From Pleomorphovibrio marinus (GTDB taxonomy: Bacteria; Bacteroidota; Bacteroidia; Cytophagales; Cyclobacteriaceae), in NCBI RefSeq assembly GCF_003347495.1, contig NZ_QCXY01000002.1:620001-684000 (forward strand): 64,000 bases of DNA, given 5' to 3'. The notes under the pieces are model-generated. The model made no database searches. It was not told the DNA's origin and saw only the letters and a program-made list of their open reading frames with translations. This document shows, one piece after another, positions 8,623 through 18,007 of this stretch. Position numbers and translations under genes: made by a program. Position 1 is the first letter of the stretch, and every line of letters begins with the position of its first letter.

Positions 8623-9575
8623 TGGATTTTTCGGTAGTCATTCCCGTTTTCAACCGGCCCGATGAGATATGTCAATTATTGGAGAGCCTCAGTAAACAGA
8701 CTTTAAAGGACTTTGAGGTAATAATTGTTGAGGATGGGTCTTCGGTAACCTGTGAAAAGGAGATAGACTCTTTCAGGGATCAATTACAAATCACCTATCA
8801 TTATCAAGACAATGCAGGTCAAGGTATGGCTAGGAATACAGGGATGGGACTTGCAAATGGGAATTACTTTGTGTTTTTTGATTCCGATTGTGTGATTCCC
8901 CCTAATTACCTTGAAAAAGTAAAGGAGGCGATAGTTACAAGGCAACTGGATGGGCACGGAGGTCCCGACGATGCCAAGAGTGATTTTACCAGATGGCAAA
9001 AGGCCATGAACTATAGTATGACCTCTTTTTTGACCACTGGGGGCATTAGGGGCAAATTGCGAAACCGCAAGCAGTATCAAGCCAGGGGATACAATATGGG
9101 GTTTTCCAGGGAGGTTTACCAAAAGCTCGGGGGATTCTTGGATCCCAACCGTGCAGAGGACATTGAATTGAGCATGCGCATAAAAAAGGCAGGGTTCCGA
9201 ATGGAATTAGTGCCAGAAGCCTCTGTGTGGCATAAACGGAAAAATACCTTAGCTTCCTTTTTCCGCCAAAGCTACCAGTTTGGGAAAAATAGGATGTTTA
9301 TTAGAAAGTTTCATACTGATGCCGTAAAAATGGTACATCTCCTGCCTTTAGTCTTTCTGTTGGGATTCCTCGCCTTGCCTTTTCTTTTACTTTTTATTCC
9401 CCCGTTGTTCGGTATTGCTTGGATACTTTGGTTAGTGTGGGTTAGTGCGCTTTTAATTGACACTGGGTGGCGGTATTCCTCCCCTGTAGTGGCCCTAATG
9501 GCCCTGCTTACTTCCCATGGACAGTTATGGTGTTATGGTGCGGGAATTGCTGCGGGGTTTTTCGGGAAAAAGTAA
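8622..9575 (+). CDS. Family 2 glycosyltransferase
   Basis: 317 residues. The GT-A fold signatures are FSVVIPVFNRPDEI, EVIIVEDGSSV, the D-x-D-like FFDSDCVIPP (about 86-95) and GGFLDPNRAEDIELSMRI (about 170-188), where the ED pair is the usual catalytic-base region of family 2. Two or three hydrophobic helices at the C-terminus (about 240-305) anchor it in the membrane. The ATG overlaps the preceding stop by one base, so the two transferases are probably translated together. An upstream in-frame TTG at 8619 is not needed. Likely role: adding a sugar during surface glycan or lipid glycosylation; substrate unknown. Confidence 0.87.
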   Translation: MDFSVVIPVFNRPDEICQLLESLSKQTLKDFEVIIVEDGSSVTCEKEIDSFRDQLQITYHYQDNAGQGMARNTGMGLANGNYFVFFDSDCVIPPNYLEKVKEAIVTRQLDGHGGPDDAKSDFTRWQKAMNYSMTSFLTTGGIRGKLRNRKQYQARGYNMGFSREVYQKLGGFLDPNRAEDIELSMRIKKAGFRMELVPEASVWHKRKNTLASFFRQSYQFGKNRMFIRKFHTDAVKMVHLLPLVFLLGFLALPFLLLFIPPLFGIAWILWLVWVSALLIDTGWRYSSPVVALMALLTSHGQLWCYGAGIAAGFFGKK

Positions 9576-9581
9576 CCAGTT

Positions 9582-10355
9582 TTAATCCCTTTCTCCTTTG
9601 GAGCAGAAATAGATGGTCTCTTCGGGTGGGAGGGCGTATTTTTTGATTTCTTCGGTGGACAAGGATTTCACAAATTGGTTTTCCGCAACCCTAAGCCCGG
9701 ATTTACTTAACCTTTTAGCATAATCCCGCCCGTATTTTCTTACGTGATCACTCTGACCAAACACTTTTTCTCTCTCCTTTGGGGATGAAATGGCCATATC
9801 TTCGAGGGTTTCTGGAAGGTCGTAGACGGGGGATTGGATGATGCCCCAACCGGAAGGCTTGAGAATCCGGTTGATTTCTTTACATGCCTTACTATCGCTA
9901 TCCACATGTTCCAAAACATGGTTGCAAAATACCACATCGAAGCTATTAGCCTCAAAAGGAATATCATGGACATCCATCTTGATCTCTGCCAGTGGGGATT
10001 CCAGGTCACCAGTGATATACTCGATGTTGGAAAGGTTTTTGAATCTTTTTATAAAGCAAAGCTCTGGGGCAATGTGCAGCACTTTGAGTCGGTCTTGGAA
10101 GAAGGTAGTTTCTCTTTTCAGGAAAAGCCACATCAAGCGGTGTCTTTCCAGTGCCAGGCAATTAGGGCACAATGCATTTTCTCTCGCTGCCCTACCATAG
10201 GGAAGGAATTTCCTGAATCTGCTTCCACAGACTGGACATGTGACATTTTTTCCTTTGTAAAATAGGGAAGCAACCTTAAGCAAATTGTGGCTAAATAATT
10301 GCAAGTATTTTCTTGGGATATGTCGGATTACCCAACTGACCAAGGATTTCATCAT
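9582..10355 (-). CDS. Class I SAM-dependent methyltransferase with an N-terminal zinc-ribbon-like segment
   Basis: 257 residues. A basic N-terminus is followed by two CxxC knuckles, CPVCGSRFRKF (about 40) and CPNCLALERHR (about 63), likely to bind zinc. Then comes a Rossmann methyltransferase of the Methyltransf_11 type: VLHIAPE (motif I, with an unusual IAPE in place of a glycine-rich loop), GDLESP, MDVHDIPF, and SFDVVFCNHVLEHV (motif IV). The loss of the GxGxG loop is typical of the branch that modifies cell-surface or small-molecule substrates. It converges on the glycosyltransferase cluster with 6 bp between the stops, so a link to glycan modification is possible but unproven. Confidence 0.8.
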   Translation of the reverse strand: MMKSLVSWVIRHIPRKYLQLFSHNLLKVASLFYKGKNVTCPVCGSRFRKFLPYGRAARENALCPNCLALERHRLMWLFLKRETTFFQDRLKVLHIAPELCFIKRFKNLSNIEYITGDLESPLAEIKMDVHDIPFEANSFDVVFCNHVLEHVDSDSKACKEINRILKPSGWGIIQSPVYDLPETLEDMAISSPKEREKVFGQSDHVRKYGRDYAKRLSKSGLRVAENQFVKSLSTEEIKKYALPPEETIYFCSKGERD

Positions 10356-10528
10356 TATTTTCCTAGTAAATTCTAGGACGCAAGTTAAGAATAGTTAAAG
10401 ATAATCATGAAAAGAATGGTCAAGTTTGATTGAAATGAGAATTATTACTTCAATGGACATATAAGTTGGTTACTGGGTAAAGCTTTGATAATGAAAAGCG
10501 TAAATTTGTAAAAGTAAATTTTAAAGAA

Positions 10529-11848
10529 ATGAAGAAAAACGTCATATATGCAGCGATAGGTAGTATTGTTGTTATAGCTATTTTATATTTTTCCTTGGGA
10601 TCTAGCAGCACCACCAATTTGGGTGACATTACTGCACAGGCAAAGAAAGGTAAATTTAAGGTTGAAATTAACACTTCTGGTGAATTGGAAGCCTTGAGGT
10701 CGGTACAGGTCTTTGGCCCAAGTGAAGCCCGAAGATTTAGAGTCGGCTCGTTTACTATAGAAAAGATGATCGATGAGGGTACTGTAGTCAAAAAGGGTGA
10801 TTTCATTTGTTCTATAGATAAAACAGAGCTTTTTGACAAATTGGAGGACAAGAGACTCGATTTGGAACAAATTAAGGCACAATTTGAGCAGACCCAATTG
10901 GATACCTCATTGAACCTCAGGGAAGAGAGGGATAATATCCTGAATTTGGAATATGTGGTTCAGGAGCAGGAGTTGATCCTGGAACAGTCCCAGTACGAAC
11001 CACCGGCCATCATAAAGCAAAATGAGTATAATCTGGAAAAGGCTAAAAGGGAATTGTCTCAAGCCAATGACAGGTACAAGATCAAGACCATGCAGGAAAA
11101 AGCCAGGATGGTGGAGATATCTGCCAAGCTTAGGGAAGTAGAAGCCCAAGTGAACCAAATGGTAGAGGTTTTAGATAAGTTTGTGGTTAAAGCACCCCAA
11201 GACGGCATGGTTATTCATGTAAAGTACAGGGGTAGCAAGGTTAAGGAAGGTTCTCAGATAAGTTCATGGAACCCAGTAGTAGCCACCTTGCCAGACCTTA
11301 CCACCATGCAGAGTATTACCTATGTCAACGAGGTAGACATTAGAACAGTAAATACAGGGCAGGAAGTGGAAATAGGATTGGATGCATTCCCTGACAAAAA
11401 ATTTACCGGAAAGGTGACAAAAGTGGCCAATGTGGGTCAAAAGAGGCCTAATTCCGACGCAAAGGTTTTTGAGGTAATTGTGCAGATTAATGAATCCGAT
11501 GAATCTCTTCGTCCTTCCATGACCACCAGCAACTCCATTATTGCGGAGCAACTTGAAGATGTGGTATATGTACCATTGGAGGCAATCAATGTAGAGAACG
11601 ACAGTATCAACTATGTTTATCTTAAAAACGGGGTAAAGCAAGAGGTAATAATGGGCATGTCCAACGCCAATGATGTTGTTATTGAAAAAGGAGTAAATGA
11701 TGGTGATAGGGTATACCTTTCTACACCAAGTTGGGGGGATAACTTAGCCGTAAGGCTTCTTGATGAATTGGATGGAAAACGCAACCTTGACGCTTCAGAG
11801 CCAAGGGTAACTGCAGAAAAAACCCAATCCTTTCTTCAGAACGAATAA
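10529..11848 (+). CDS. Efflux periplasmic adaptor (HlyD/MacA-type membrane fusion protein)
   Basis: 439 residues. One N-terminal membrane anchor (about 5-24) is followed by a lipoyl-like half (about 45-95), a long alpha-helical coiled-coil hairpin rich in E, Q, R and K (about 100-205), and the second lipoyl half with VKAPQDGMVIHVKYRGSKV. Beta-barrel and membrane-proximal domains follow to about 400. It would bridge the inner-membrane permease to the outer-membrane channel encoded directly downstream. The trio matches a MacA-MacB-TolC style pump, though the permease here has no ATPase domain. A hairpin of moderate strength separates this gene from the permease gene. Confidence 0.88.
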   Translation: MKKNVIYAAIGSIVVIAILYFSLGSSSTTNLGDITAQAKKGKFKVEINTSGELEALRSVQVFGPSEARRFRVGSFTIEKMIDEGTVVKKGDFICSIDKTELFDKLEDKRLDLEQIKAQFEQTQLDTSLNLREERDNILNLEYVVQEQELILEQSQYEPPAIIKQNEYNLEKAKRELSQANDRYKIKTMQEKARMVEISAKLREVEAQVNQMVEVLDKFVVKAPQDGMVIHVKYRGSKVKEGSQISSWNPVVATLPDLTTMQSITYVNEVDIRTVNTGQEVEIGLDAFPDKKFTGKVTKVANVGQKRPNSDAKVFEVIVQINESDESLRPSMTTSNSIIAEQLEDVVYVPLEAINVENDSINYVYLKNGVKQEVIMGMSNANDVVIEKGVNDGDRVYLSTPSWGDNLAVRLLDELDGKRNLDASEPRVTAEKTQSFLQNE

Positions 11849-11877
11849 GGAAAGCTTCTTGAAGAAAAGCTTTTTCC
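11849..11877 (+). other. Intercistronic hairpin between adaptor and permease genes
   Basis: AAAGCTT (11851-11857) pairs with AAGCTTT (11867-11873) across a 9-base loop, followed by a short T stretch and CC. It may attenuate or process the transcript between the two efflux genes. It is too weak to call a terminator. Confidence 0.3.
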
Positions 11878-11898
11878 AGTAATATCAAACCTTTATTT

Positions 11899-13209
11899 AT
11901 GATTGACGAAAGGCTAAAAGCCAATTTTTATATTGCTTTTGAAGCAGTAATATCCAATAAAGTACGCTCATTACTTACAGCCTTAGGTATTATCTTTGGC
12001 GTTGCCGCAGTCATCGCCATGCTTGCTATAGGAAACGGCGCTCAACAGGAAATTCTGGAGCAAATCAAGCTTGTAGGGGTTAATAACATAGTAATAGAGC
12101 CTATAGTGGAACAAGTGGAGGGGGAGGTAGATGAAGATGCAGGTGTGGAAGAAGAAAGAGGGAAATTCTCACCTGGTTTAAAGCTACAGGATGTAAAGGC
12201 CATAACCGATAATTTGCCAGGAATCCAAAATGTAAGCCCCGAGATAATATTTGACACGCATATTGTAAAAAGCGGGCTGAGAAGATCCGCAAAGCTGGTG
12301 GGTGTCACCCCTGCCTACTTCGATGTGCTGGACTTCAGGCTCAGTGAGGGTAGGATGTTCAGCGAAAAAAACTTGGTAAAAGGGGATGCTGTATGTATAA
12401 TAGGAAGAGGGGTTCAGTCAAAGTTTTTCCCTAATCAAAACCCCATAGGTAAAAGGCTTAAAAGCGGTAACCAATGGCTTGAGGTAATAGGGGTACTGGA
12501 GGAAAGAATGGTATCGGAGTCCAGTGTGTCCAAACTTGGTATCCGAGATTTCAATATGGATGTTTACATCCCCATACAAACCATGCTGGTCAGGTACAAG
12601 GACAGGGATAAGGTGGTTCGCTCTGACTTGGTCGACAATGAATCCGGAAGCAGTAATTATCATCAGATCGATAAGCTTACGGTTCAGGTAGCAGAAAGCG
12701 AAATGCTATCTCCTACTGCCGAAGTCCTCTCCAAAATGCTGGAAAGAAGGCACTTTGGAGTGGTGGACTTTGAAATCACCATACCGGAACTTTTGCTTAA
12801 GCAGCAACAAAGAACACAAAATATTTTCAACATAGTACTGGGTGCCATTGCCGGCATTTCTTTATTGGTAGGCGGTATAGGGATCATGAACATCATGTTG
12901 GCTTCTGTGATGGAAAGAATAAAAGAAATTGGCCTAAGACTTTCGTTGGGAGCAAAAAAATCCGATATTGTTAACCAATTCCTATTTGAGTCCATTATGA
13001 TTAGTATTTCCGGAGGAATAATCGGGGTGATTCTGGGCGTGGTTCTAGCGCACATGGTATCTGCCTTTGCCGAATTTCCTACCATCATTACACTACCTTC
13101 TATATTACTTTCCTTTGGAGTCGCAGCCACAGTGGGACTGGTGTTTGGTATAACACCGGCCAAGAGGGCTGCTAGTCAGGATCCTATAACCTCACTTCGA
13201 TATGAATAA
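11899..13209 (+). CDS. ABC transporter permease, FtsX/MacB type, without ATPase domain
   Basis: 436 residues. A cytoplasmic lead is followed by one membrane helix (about 22-44, ALGIIFGVAAVIAMLAIG), a large periplasmic MacB_PCD domain (about 50-300), and three helices in the FtsX domain (about 310-425) with ERIKEIGLRLSLGA, the coupling-helix signature. The start is that of an FtsX-type permease with no N-terminal nucleotide-binding domain, unlike E. coli MacB. No ATPase gene is present in the neighbourhood, so the ATPase must be encoded elsewhere. Its TAA overlaps the TolC-family start by 8 bp. An acidic insert (residues about 76-92) follows the first helix. Confidence 0.9.
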   Translation: MIDERLKANFYIAFEAVISNKVRSLLTALGIIFGVAAVIAMLAIGNGAQQEILEQIKLVGVNNIVIEPIVEQVEGEVDEDAGVEEERGKFSPGLKLQDVKAITDNLPGIQNVSPEIIFDTHIVKSGLRRSAKLVGVTPAYFDVLDFRLSEGRMFSEKNLVKGDAVCIIGRGVQSKFFPNQNPIGKRLKSGNQWLEVIGVLEERMVSESSVSKLGIRDFNMDVYIPIQTMLVRYKDRDKVVRSDLVDNESGSSNYHQIDKLTVQVAESEMLSPTAEVLSKMLERRHFGVVDFEITIPELLLKQQQRTQNIFNIVLGAIAGISLLVGGIGIMNIMLASVMERIKEIGLRLSLGAKKSDIVNQFLFESIMISISGGIIGVILGVVLAHMVSAFAEFPTIITLPSILLSFGVAATVGLVFGITPAKRAASQDPITSLRYE

Positions 13210-14680
13210 ACAATTTTACCCACTTATGGCCCTCTTTTTTTTTGTGGCCATTTTTTCTGTTAAAGCTCAGGAGACCGTATCCTTCACGTTAGAAGACATT
13301 GTGGAACGCGCCAAGACCCAATCCCCTGCCGCTTTAAGGGCGGATACCCGTAGGGAAAACATGTATTGGGGATATCGTTTTCATTTGTCCAATTATAACC
13401 CGCAGTTACGGTTGAGCGGTACTGTGCCAAGTTACAGACAGGAGTTTAGCAATGTAATTCAACCAGATGGAACGGTTGAGTTTCGGGAAATTAGGCAAAA
13501 CCTAATGGATTTGGAGTTGGGCCTACAACAAGAAATTGCTGCTACAGGGGCAACAATCTCAGTCAATAGTTCTACTAACAGGTTTGACAACTTTTTGACT
13601 GGAGAGGGGCAGCCTACTACCAGATGGAGTGGGGTTCCTGTCAATGTTAGGTTATACCAGCCAATTTTTGCTTTCAACCCCTTGAAATGGGATAAAATGA
13701 TTGAACCTTTACTTTATGAGGAAAGTAAAAGGACCTTTGTAGAGGATATGGAAAACATCAGTGAGCGGGTGACGAATTACTTTTTTAACTTTTTGGTGGC
13801 TCAGGTGAACCTGGACATTGCTACGAAGAACCTTAAAAATTCCGAGGAGATCCTAAAAATTGAGAGGGGAAGGTACAATATAGGTACTACCTATGAAGAT
13901 AAATTGCTACAGGTAGAACTTCAGGTATTGCAAGCCAAGCAAGATGTGGCTGGGGCCAGGTTGGATATGGAAAGTTCCTCTTTGGTACTTAAGTCCTTTA
14001 TTGGCCTAAATGAGACCATAAACTTATCCCTGGAGCTGCCTGGGGAGATTCCTGAATTTGAAGTGAATGTGGATGAAGCTCTTCAATATGCTTTTCAAAA
14101 CAGGTCAGATGCTACTCAATTTGAACGAGAACGATTACAGGCGGATGAAAGTGTGGCACAAGCCAGAGGCCAACGGTTCCAAATGGGTCTTAATGCAAGC
14201 TATGGATACAATAATGCCGCCTTTGCTTTCGGGGAAATTTTCACAGACCCCAATACACAAGCCTTAGTAAGTTTGAATTTTGGTGTGCCGGTCTTAGATT
14301 GGGGAAGAAACAAAGCCCGGATGAGTAGGGCCAAGGCAAATCAAAAACTGATCAATTATGAGGTGGATCAGGCCATCATCAATTTTGAGCAGGAGATTTT
14401 CACTATGGTCAAAAATTTCGAAATGCTAAGGGAACGATTAGAAATCACGCAATTATCGGATGAGGTAGCCGATAAGCGCTATGAAATAGCCTTTAAGCGG
14501 TACCAAAGTGGTAATGTGACGATAACCGACCTTAATATTGCCCAACAAGAAAAAGACAAGAACAGAAGGGAATATGTACAATCCTTAAGGGATTTCTGGA
14601 CAGCATATTATGAATTAAGAAAGTCTACCTTATATGATTTTGAGAACCGACAGTTGCTTTATATACCAGAGGAAGAATAA
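13202..14680 (+). CDS. TolC-family outer-membrane efflux channel
   Basis: 492 residues with a signal peptide ending at about residue 22 (FSVKAQ). Long amphipathic helices follow in the usual duplicated TolC arrangement, including RGRYNIGTTYEDKLLQVELQ-like and KRYQSGNVTITDLNIAQQ blocks that mark the equivalent helices of the two halves. It forms the outer-membrane exit duct for the adaptor and permease encoded just upstream, with which it overlaps by 8 bp. Substrate unknown. Confidence 0.9.
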   Translation: MNKQFYPLMALFFFVAIFSVKAQETVSFTLEDIVERAKTQSPAALRADTRRENMYWGYRFHLSNYNPQLRLSGTVPSYRQEFSNVIQPDGTVEFREIRQNLMDLELGLQQEIAATGATISVNSSTNRFDNFLTGEGQPTTRWSGVPVNVRLYQPIFAFNPLKWDKMIEPLLYEESKRTFVEDMENISERVTNYFFNFLVAQVNLDIATKNLKNSEEILKIERGRYNIGTTYEDKLLQVELQVLQAKQDVAGARLDMESSSLVLKSFIGLNETINLSLELPGEIPEFEVNVDEALQYAFQNRSDATQFERERLQADESVAQARGQRFQMGLNASYGYNNAAFAFGEIFTDPNTQALVSLNFGVPVLDWGRNKARMSRAKANQKLINYEVDQAIINFEQEIFTMVKNFEMLRERLEITQLSDEVADKRYEIAFKRYQSGNVTITDLNIAQQEKDKNRREYVQSLRDFWTAYYELRKSTLYDFENRQLLYIPEEE

Positions 14681-14694
14681 ACCATAAAAAGAGC

Positions 14695-15087
14695 TTGAAA
14701 CGACTTAAGGTTACTTGTGCTGTGATAGAAAAAGAGGGGCTGTTTTTGGCCGTTCAAAGAAGTACGATCATGCCCTTGCCCTTAAAATGGGAATTCCCAG
14801 GAGGAAAAATAGAAGAAAGTGAGTCTGAAGAAAATGCCTTGGTAAGGGAAATTGAAGAGGAACTGTCCTTGAAGATTAGCCTAGTAGCAAGGTTGAACCC
14901 TGTAACTCATGATTACGAGGATTCCCAAATCTTATTGGTTCCATTTTTGGCGAAAATTGAGAGTGGCCATCTTACTCTTTTGGAACATCAGTCTTATAAA
15001 TGGCTAGCACATTCTGAACTTCTTACCCTGGATTGGGCAGACGCAGACCTACCCGTGGCAAGAGAGGTTCATCAAAAATTTTCCTGA
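14695..15087 (+). CDS. Nudix hydrolase, MutT-like (8-oxo-dGTP diphosphatase type)
   Basis: 130 residues, the normal size for MutT. The Nudix box is complete at about 35-57: G-G-K-I-E-E, then REIEEEL. The KWEFPGGKIE context is the one seen in 8-oxo-(d)GTP sanitising enzymes. No ATG lies upstream of the first strand, so translation probably begins at TTG 14695, 14 bp after the TolC-family stop. It is likely the last gene of the efflux operon. It converges on the MscS gene with 4 bp between. Confidence 0.85.
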   Translation: MKRLKVTCAVIEKEGLFLAVQRSTIMPLPLKWEFPGGKIEESESEENALVREIEEELSLKISLVARLNPVTHDYEDSQILLVPFLAKIESGHLTLLEHQSYKWLAHSELLTLDWADADLPVAREVHQKFS

Positions 15088-15091
15088 TACC

Positions 15092-15970
15092 TTATGTAGG
15101 GTTATGTTTTATCGGGAGCTGGTTGTGGTTTTTCAGCTCAACGATGTTTCCGGGTAAATTGAATCCAGCCTCTTCAAGTGCAGTGAGCACAGACAAAATC
15201 GCGTTAGACCTAACTTTGGGATCCGGCTGGGACTTATTGTGGGTGTTTACCCAATAGGTTACGGTTACATTTAAAGTGCTAGCCGCTAACTCCGTCACAT
15301 TTATAGTAGGTTTTTTATTTCCCTTTAACACTCCTGGCACAGTGGTGATAGTGTTTTTTATTAGGACCATGGCTTTCTCGTAATCACATCCATAGTCCAG
15401 CCCTACTACAAAGCTGTAGGCTAAAAACCCATCTATGGTGAAATTCGTCAATGGGTTTTTAATAATACTTGCATTGGGAATGAAAACATCCTTCCCATCA
15501 GGGGTTTTTACCTGGGTGTCCCTTAGGTTTAACATCAATACCCTTCCCCGCACTCCATTTATTTCCACTATATCTCCAATCCTATAGGGTCTTTTGAAGG
15601 CTAATAGAATGCCAGCAAGGAAATTTTCACCTATATCCTTCAAGGCAAAGCCTACAATAAATGCGGTGATCCCGGCTCCTGCCAAGATCCCACTTACAAT
15701 GCCGGTAAGGCCAAAAAACCTAAAAATAATAGTAAGGGCAAACAAGATGATCACTCCCCTTACCCCTGCGGCAATAAATTCCACAAGCAAGTGGTCATTT
15801 CCACGTCTGTTGAGTTTATTTACAATAAGGTTTTTAATCCACTTGGAAATGAATATAAAGACCACCAAAACGACTCCTGCGATCAGCAAGCCTATAATAA
15901 GGCTGTTAAAATCTTCAATATCTTCTAGAAAGATTTCCTTAAGTTTTTCGAAAGAGTCTCCAAAATTCAT
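15092..15970 (-). CDS. Small-conductance mechanosensitive channel (MscS family)
   Basis: 292 residues, close to E. coli MscS. Three membrane helices (about 20-42, 60-85 and 90-118) include the pore helix GAGITAFIVGFALKDIGENF with its regular small-residue spacing. The cytoplasmic beta domain follows, with PYRIGDIVEINGVRGRV and NASIIKNPLTNFT. It opens on membrane tension to release solutes during hypo-osmotic shock. The reading frame extends one codon upstream to TTG 15973; ATG 15970 is the better start. Confidence 0.93.
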   Translation of the reverse strand: MNFGDSFEKLKEIFLEDIEDFNSLIIGLLIAGVVLVVFIFISKWIKNLIVNKLNRRGNDHLLVEFIAAGVRGVIILFALTIIFRFFGLTGIVSGILAGAGITAFIVGFALKDIGENFLAGILLAFKRPYRIGDIVEINGVRGRVLMLNLRDTQVKTPDGKDVFIPNASIIKNPLTNFTIDGFLAYSFVVGLDYGCDYEKAMVLIKNTITTVPGVLKGNKKPTINVTELAASTLNVTVTYWVNTHNKSQPDPKVRSNAILSVLTALEEAGFNLPGNIVELKNHNQLPIKHNPT

Positions 15971-16000
15971 CAAATCAATTGTTTAGGTTTGGGTTTTTGG

Positions 16001-17935
16001 CTAGTGTTCCATCCACTCGTAAATACTGGAATAGCAGTTGTTTTCGTCAATATAAGAAAGAAACTCTTTATAAAAAGGGTGTGTGCCCAAGGTACTGCTG
16101 TCTCCGATGACAATAAGCTGCCTCTTCGCTCTGGTAAGGGCTACGTTCATCCTTCTCGTATCCCCCAAAAAACCTATAATACCATCAGCATTGCTCCTTA
16201 CTAGGCTGATAATAACAAGGTCTCTTTCTTGACCCTGAAAACCATCTATAGTATCGATGGTTAGTAATTCCTGAATGGGTTTAAGGTGCTCCGAAAATTC
16301 CTGTTCCTCTTGCATTTCCTTTAATGCCTCCACTTGTGCCCTATAGGGAGAAATCACCCCTATGTTCCATTTGTTGTCCAAAAACACATTAATACCCAGG
16401 CTTTTCACCACATCTACCAGCCGCAAAAGGGCAAACCTGCCTTCTTCCTCGTTCATGGTACTGAGGGTTTCCTTGTCGGTATGCTCTTGGAAGCCACTTC
16501 CGGCAGTATCTATAAACTGAAGGATCGGTAAATCCTCGGAGAGCCTGTGAGAATAGGTAGTGGGGGCTGCTTCTAGCTGGTTTTCATAAAAGTGCCTACT
16601 AGAAAACCCCATGATTAGGGAGGGCATCCTATACTGGCTAAATAGCATTTTGGCAGCTCGGGGTTGTCTGGAGATCGTTTTTTCAAAAAGAGTTTCCTTG
16701 AGTCCTCTTCTTCCCGCTTCAAAGGATTTTATGGTGGGGGGGAGTTGACAGTGATCTCCAGCCATGATGACTTTGTCGGAATAAAGGATTGGAATCCAGG
16801 TAGCCGGTTCTAGCCCTTGGGCAGCTTCGTCGATATAGACGATAGGAAAACGCATTCCCTTCATGGTGGGTGAGCCTGCCCCGGAGAAGGTACAGGCAAA
16901 TACCTGGGTATGTTGAAAGATATCCATTTGGATATAGTCCTCCAGTTGTCGGATTTCCTCTTTGATCATCCTTACTTGTTCCCAAGACTTTTCCCGCTGG
17001 CTTCTTTCACTGGGGCCAAAGGTGCGTTTGTATTTTTTGGCTTGGCTCCTCAGGCTCTCTGCCCTTTTTCGCAGCGTTTTGAGGTCTTTGTAAACGGCAT
17101 GCTGAGAGGTTTTAGCATCCAAGGTTTGTTGAAGAATATCATCATCTACCCTTGCTGGGTGGCCTATCCTAAGTGTGGCTATGCCTTTTTCCACAAGTTT
17201 TTCCACCAGAAGGTCCACCGCGGCATTGCTCGGCGCACATACCAACACCTGATGGTATCTTTGGATGCCAGCACCTATAGCCGCTACTAGGGTGGTGGTT
17301 TTGCCAGTGCCCGGGGGGCCGTGAATGATGGCAACATCCTTTGCGGAGGCTACCAAGGAAAGCGCCTGGTTTTGACCCGGATTAAGGGAAGGGTCTGGAT
17401 GGATACTAGCCGAATTGTCAAAGGTAGCCCCTTCCTCTCCCAAAAGGATGTTTTTGAGTTGCCAAAGTCTTCCTTCCTTCGCCTTTATAACCTTGGACAT
17501 GGCAAGGTCCATTTGTTTGTAGGTGCTTTCGTCAAACATTAAATCAATTCCCAGCTTACCATCTGTCATCCATTCTGGAAGCCTTTCTGTAGGAAGGGTG
17601 ATAGCCATGTAGTTTCCCCTCACCGTATTGATGACCCCGTTTATGCCGGAACGTAATTTTCCCGTTGTTTTTTCATTGGAGAAAAAGGAAATGGTCTTGC
17701 CAGATTGAAATCCATGGGACTGTAACTTTTCTGGATATATGATCTCCACGATTAACTTATCCGCTAGGCCGGACTTCATTTTTACCAACTGCACTGGGTA
17801 CCAACAGGTACCGGCGTCCTTTCTCTCTTGGATGGATTTGCTTTGCGTTTTTTGTCTGAACTGTTCCAGGTCTTCCTTCCACTCCAGCTTTAGCAGTTGT
17901 TTAGTATTATCTAATTCTTCTTGTAAATTTGCCAT
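16001..17935 (-). CDS. Superfamily 1B DNA/RNA helicase (UPF1/IGHMBP2-like)
   Basis: 644 residues. An N-terminal helical and beta-barrel region (1-190) resembles the 1B/stalk part of UPF1-like helicases. The motor follows: Walker A GPPGTGKTTT (about 205), CAPSNAAVD (Ia), YIDEAAQ (II, DEAA), GDHCQLPP (III), SQYRMP (IV), DTIDGFQGQERD (V) and NVALTRAKRQL (VI). The DEAA box and motif set are those of 5'-3' UPF1-like enzymes. Standalone bacterial versions are widespread and of unclear role in nucleic-acid metabolism. ATG 17935 (MANLQEELD) is chosen because the frame's upstream extension crosses the start of the divergent gene at 18008. Confidence 0.9.
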   Translation of the reverse strand: MANLQEELDNTKQLLKLEWKEDLEQFRQKTQSKSIQERKDAGTCWYPVQLVKMKSGLADKLIVEIIYPEKLQSHGFQSGKTISFFSNEKTTGKLRSGINGVINTVRGNYMAITLPTERLPEWMTDGKLGIDLMFDESTYKQMDLAMSKVIKAKEGRLWQLKNILLGEEGATFDNSASIHPDPSLNPGQNQALSLVASAKDVAIIHGPPGTGKTTTLVAAIGAGIQRYHQVLVCAPSNAAVDLLVEKLVEKGIATLRIGHPARVDDDILQQTLDAKTSQHAVYKDLKTLRKRAESLRSQAKKYKRTFGPSERSQREKSWEQVRMIKEEIRQLEDYIQMDIFQHTQVFACTFSGAGSPTMKGMRFPIVYIDEAAQGLEPATWIPILYSDKVIMAGDHCQLPPTIKSFEAGRRGLKETLFEKTISRQPRAAKMLFSQYRMPSLIMGFSSRHFYENQLEAAPTTYSHRLSEDLPILQFIDTAGSGFQEHTDKETLSTMNEEEGRFALLRLVDVVKSLGINVFLDNKWNIGVISPYRAQVEALKEMQEEQEFSEHLKPIQELLTIDTIDGFQGQERDLVIISLVRSNADGIIGFLGDTRRMNVALTRAKRQLIVIGDSSTLGTHPFYKEFLSYIDENNCYSSIYEWMEH

Positions 17936-18007
17936 ACTCGCGCCTGTGTTTCCAAACAATTGGCTAATATAGGGTGTTTTTCGTTCAACCAAACAGGGAA
18001 TGGAGTA

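Noticed and set aside
10501-10508. TAAATTTG as a -7 element for the efflux operon
   Set aside because: It fits TAnnTTTG, but the only TTTG upstream is 13 bases away, too close for a -33 element.
12684-13163. 159-codon frame antisense to the permease gene
   Set aside because: Opposite strand of conserved FtsX-domain coding sequence, explained by codon usage.
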